From: Pseudomonadota bacterium
GTDB taxonomy: Bacteria > Pseudomonadota > Gammaproteobacteria > Burkholderiales > JAJZUU01
Direction: 5' to 3'
Length of the DNA: 48,049 bases
Assembly: GCA_021848325.1 (NCBI GenBank)
Contig: JAJZUU010000015.1
Location: forward strand, 1-48,049
Both the position numbers and the translations under genes were made by a program. Shown one piece after another: positions 47,626 through 48,049 of this stretch. The stretch's first letter is position 1. The number at the start of each line of letters is the position of its first letter. The notes below the pieces were generated by a model. It searched no databases, was not told where the DNA came from, and worked only from the letters and a program-made list of their open reading frames with translations.

Positions 47626-47660
47626 CGACTCCGTAGCTGGGTACAGGCCCCATATTAGGC
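47626..47660 (+). promoter_or_regulatory. mer-like operator/promoter
   Basis: Just upstream of merR the plus strand has ACTCCGTAG, a short centre, then GTACAGG, close to the mer operator ACTCCGTAC...GTACGG. A candidate -35 (ACGACT) and a -10 (CATATT) are separated by about 20 bp, the long spacing used by MerR-controlled promoters. It points to the right, but no merT, merP or merA follows in the window. Confidence 0.6.
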
Positions 47661-47716
47661 CCGTCGCAGCAAATTGTCATGCCGACTCACGGAGAGGCCC
47701 CCTTGCCTCCTTTAAC

Positions 47717-47927
47717 CTAGATTCCTCAGTTGGACGGGGTGGAGTGTGCGGTTTTTTGGGTGCATGGCAAGGCGCGACGACGCGGAATGATTGTTCCATT
47801 CCAAGGAGTTGCACCCGTAAAGGGTGTCCCCGCCGGGAGCGGCAGCAAAGCTGCTCGCTCCGGCGAGACAACGCCGCCATGCGCTCCAAAAACCGTGCAA
47901 TCCGCCCCGTCCAACTGAGGAATCTAG
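47717..47927. mobile_element. 211-bp MITE with long terminal inverted repeats
   Basis: The ends read CTAGATTCCTCAGTTGGACG and its complement. The similarity continues inward for about 60 bp with mismatches (GGACGGGG, then CGGTTTTT, then GCATGGC on both arms). CTAG at both ends may be a 4-bp target duplication. No transposase is encoded. It lies just downstream of the mer-like promoter and next to the IS630 gene. Confidence 0.8.
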
Positions 47928-48004
47928 TAGTACGTTCCATCAATAACATTACATATTGATATATAATGGCCGTGGTTTTTGTGCAACTCTTAACGGGGGC
48001 GACC

Positions 48005-48049
48005 ATGGCGGGAAAGACGAAACGTGCGGCACTGGTGTTGACGGAGGAT
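48005..48049 (+). CDS. IS630-family transposase, start only
   Basis: The last 45 bases give MAGKTKRAALVLTED, which matches the usual N-terminus of IS630-type transposases; the gene runs out of the window. It begins about 77 bp after the MITE. Upstream TTGATATATAATGG gives a possible promoter. The left end of the IS is probably near 47928-47950, but its terminal repeat cannot be fixed without the right end. Confidence 0.65.
   Translation, partial: MAGKTKRAALVLTED

Overview
The window looks like chromosomal DNA of a betaproteobacterium, probably a chemolithotroph of the Nitrosomonadales/Thiobacillus/Sulfuricella kind. This is inferred from family resemblance and gene order (a hup/hya-hyp cluster, UbiB, DsrE, FTR1, a di-haem peroxidase); no rRNA or marker gene is present. 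By eye, the cas region (about 3.9-15 kb) is less GC-rich than the core genes to its right.

Layout. 1-180: end of a broken IS701-like transposase. 220-3858: type I-E CRISPR array of 60 repeats and 59 spacers, read on the minus strand. 3859-3986: leader. 3987-13662: minus-strand I-E operon cas3-cas8e-cas11-cas7e-cas5e-cas6e-[antitoxin-toxin]-cas1-cas2. A UPF0175/DUF3368 toxin-antitoxin pair with its own palindromic operator sits between the interference genes and the adaptation genes. 13770-16085: a SEC-C protein, a 159-bp inverted-repeat element and a WYL regulator. 16138-24244: housekeeping genes (YoaA-type helicase, CBS protein, DgkA, an orphan hydrogenase-type protease, a chemoreceptor, UbiB and its helical neighbour, an NlpC/P60 lipoprotein). 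24186-26337: patatin lipoprotein, a decayed c7-type cytochrome and DsbB. 26488-28480: iron-uptake operon (cupredoxin, FTR1, outer-membrane protein) behind a clear Fur box. 28656-31721: hybrid sensor kinase. 31740-45312: one long minus-strand run encoding a membrane-bound, O2-tolerant-type [NiFe] uptake hydrogenase (small subunit, large subunit, cytochrome b), its protease and chaperones, and HypABFCDE, followed by a DsrE-like gene. 45534-46853: di-haem cytochrome c peroxidase behind a promoter with a G8 spacer tract. 47210-48049: a merR broken by an in-frame amber codon, its operator, a 211-bp MITE and the start of an IS630 transposase.

How it works together. The hydrogenase should feed electrons from H2 through HupC to the quinone pool, and the Hyp proteins build its NiFe(CN)2CO centre. 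The cas genes supply crRNA processing, Cascade and Cas3, plus Cas1-Cas2 for spacer acquisition. The most unusual arrangement is the toxin-antitoxin pair inside the cas operon, two nucleotides before cas1. No tRNA, rRNA or other non-coding RNA gene was seen apart from the crRNA array.
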